Shown one piece after another: positions 4,920 to 5,083 of a stretch of DNA of 5,083 nucleotides. The DNA is from Anaerolineae bacterium. Its GTDB lineage: Bacteria; Chloroflexota; Anaerolineae; J102. The notes beneath the pieces were generated by a model. The model was not told where the DNA came from and made no database searches. It saw only the letters and a list, made by a program, of their open reading frames with translations. Position 1 is the stretch's first letter. The number at the start of each line of letters is the position of its first letter. The stretch is taken from contig JALXAF010000315.1 in assembly GCA_026992375.1 (NCBI GenBank), positions 1 through 5,083 of the forward strand, written 5' to 3'. The position numbers and the translations under genes are program-made.

Positions 4920-5083
4920 TCGCGATTTCAGCACCTGCTGATAAGCCGCCATGCGCTGCGCCCGCAACGCCCGTTTGTGTCCCACCAGCCATTTGGCCCC
5001 CTCGCGCAGCCACTGGAAGCCGAAGGTGGCCAGCAGCCACCAGCGCAGCAGCTCAGCCCAGGCCCGCCCGAAATGCTTTTGCG
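4911..5083 (-). CDS. C-terminal tail of a probable membrane-associated glycosyltransferase (GT2-like), 5' part outside window
   Basis: An open frame enters from the right edge and ends at TAA (4911-4913), giving 56 residues. The tail has a hydrophobic, tryptophan-rich segment LLRWWLLATFGFQWL (residues 11-25), then REGAKWLVGHKRALRAQRMAAY, strongly basic, ending LKSRLR. Such a hydrophobic and basic C-terminus after the catalytic domain is familiar from family-2 glycosyltransferases of Chloroflexota-like genomes, and a GT4 gene lies downstream on the same strand. No catalytic motif is inside the window, so the enzyme class is inference. The frame itself is supported by the conserved-looking composition and by stops in one alternative frame. 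The promoter of the next operon overlaps its 3' end. Confidence 0.6.
   Translation of the reverse strand, partial: QKHFGRAWAELLRWWLLATFGFQWLREGAKWLVGHKRALRAQRMAAYQQVLKSRLR

Overview
This window looks like chromosomal DNA from a moderately GC-rich bacterium. The secreted beta-sandwich domain at the left end, the glycosyltransferase signatures and the antitoxin/PIN pair resemble what I know from filamentous Chloroflexota (Anaerolineae/Caldilineae-like). That is an impression from protein style, not a marker-gene assignment. I see no rRNA, tRNA, CRISPR array, IS element, integrase or phage gene.

Left part (1-2671). A secreted protein, cut by the window edge, reads leftward from a GTG start at 318. 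It is divergent from a Crp/Fnr-type regulator (424-1119). The 105-bp gap between them carries a perfect 14-bp palindrome. About 275 bp downstream of the regulator, on the same strand, a roughly 12-TM membrane protein with intramembrane histidines starts at 1395, not at the in-frame GTG at 1137. The 275-bp gap is full of inverted repeats that compete for the same bases, and it contains a 24-bp dyad about 43 bp before the membrane-protein start. The membrane gene ends in a strong intrinsic terminator (2635-2672). The simplest reading is a sensor/regulator acting on a haem-copper/NnrS-like membrane protein, possibly for nitric oxide, oxygen or redox stress. This is inference.

Middle (2673-2918). 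No gene was recognised; the stretch lies between convergent genes and holds a 12-bp palindrome and weak inverted repeats.

Right part (2919-5083, all minus strand). In transcription order: the C-terminal tail of a probable family-2 glycosyltransferase or similar membrane-linked enzyme (cut by the window end), a promoter with a perfect TATAAT box, a small antitoxin-like protein, an overlapping PIN-domain (DUF3368-like) toxin that starts at TTG, and a complete GT4-type glycosyltransferase only 5 bp downstream. This looks like a toxin-antitoxin pair, visibly more A+T rich than its neighbours, lodged inside a glycan-biosynthesis cluster, so that the GT4 gene may be read from the toxin-antitoxin promoter.

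The items most worth a second look are the Crp/Fnr regulator with its unassigned histidine-bearing 12-TM protein, and the structured intergenic region between them.
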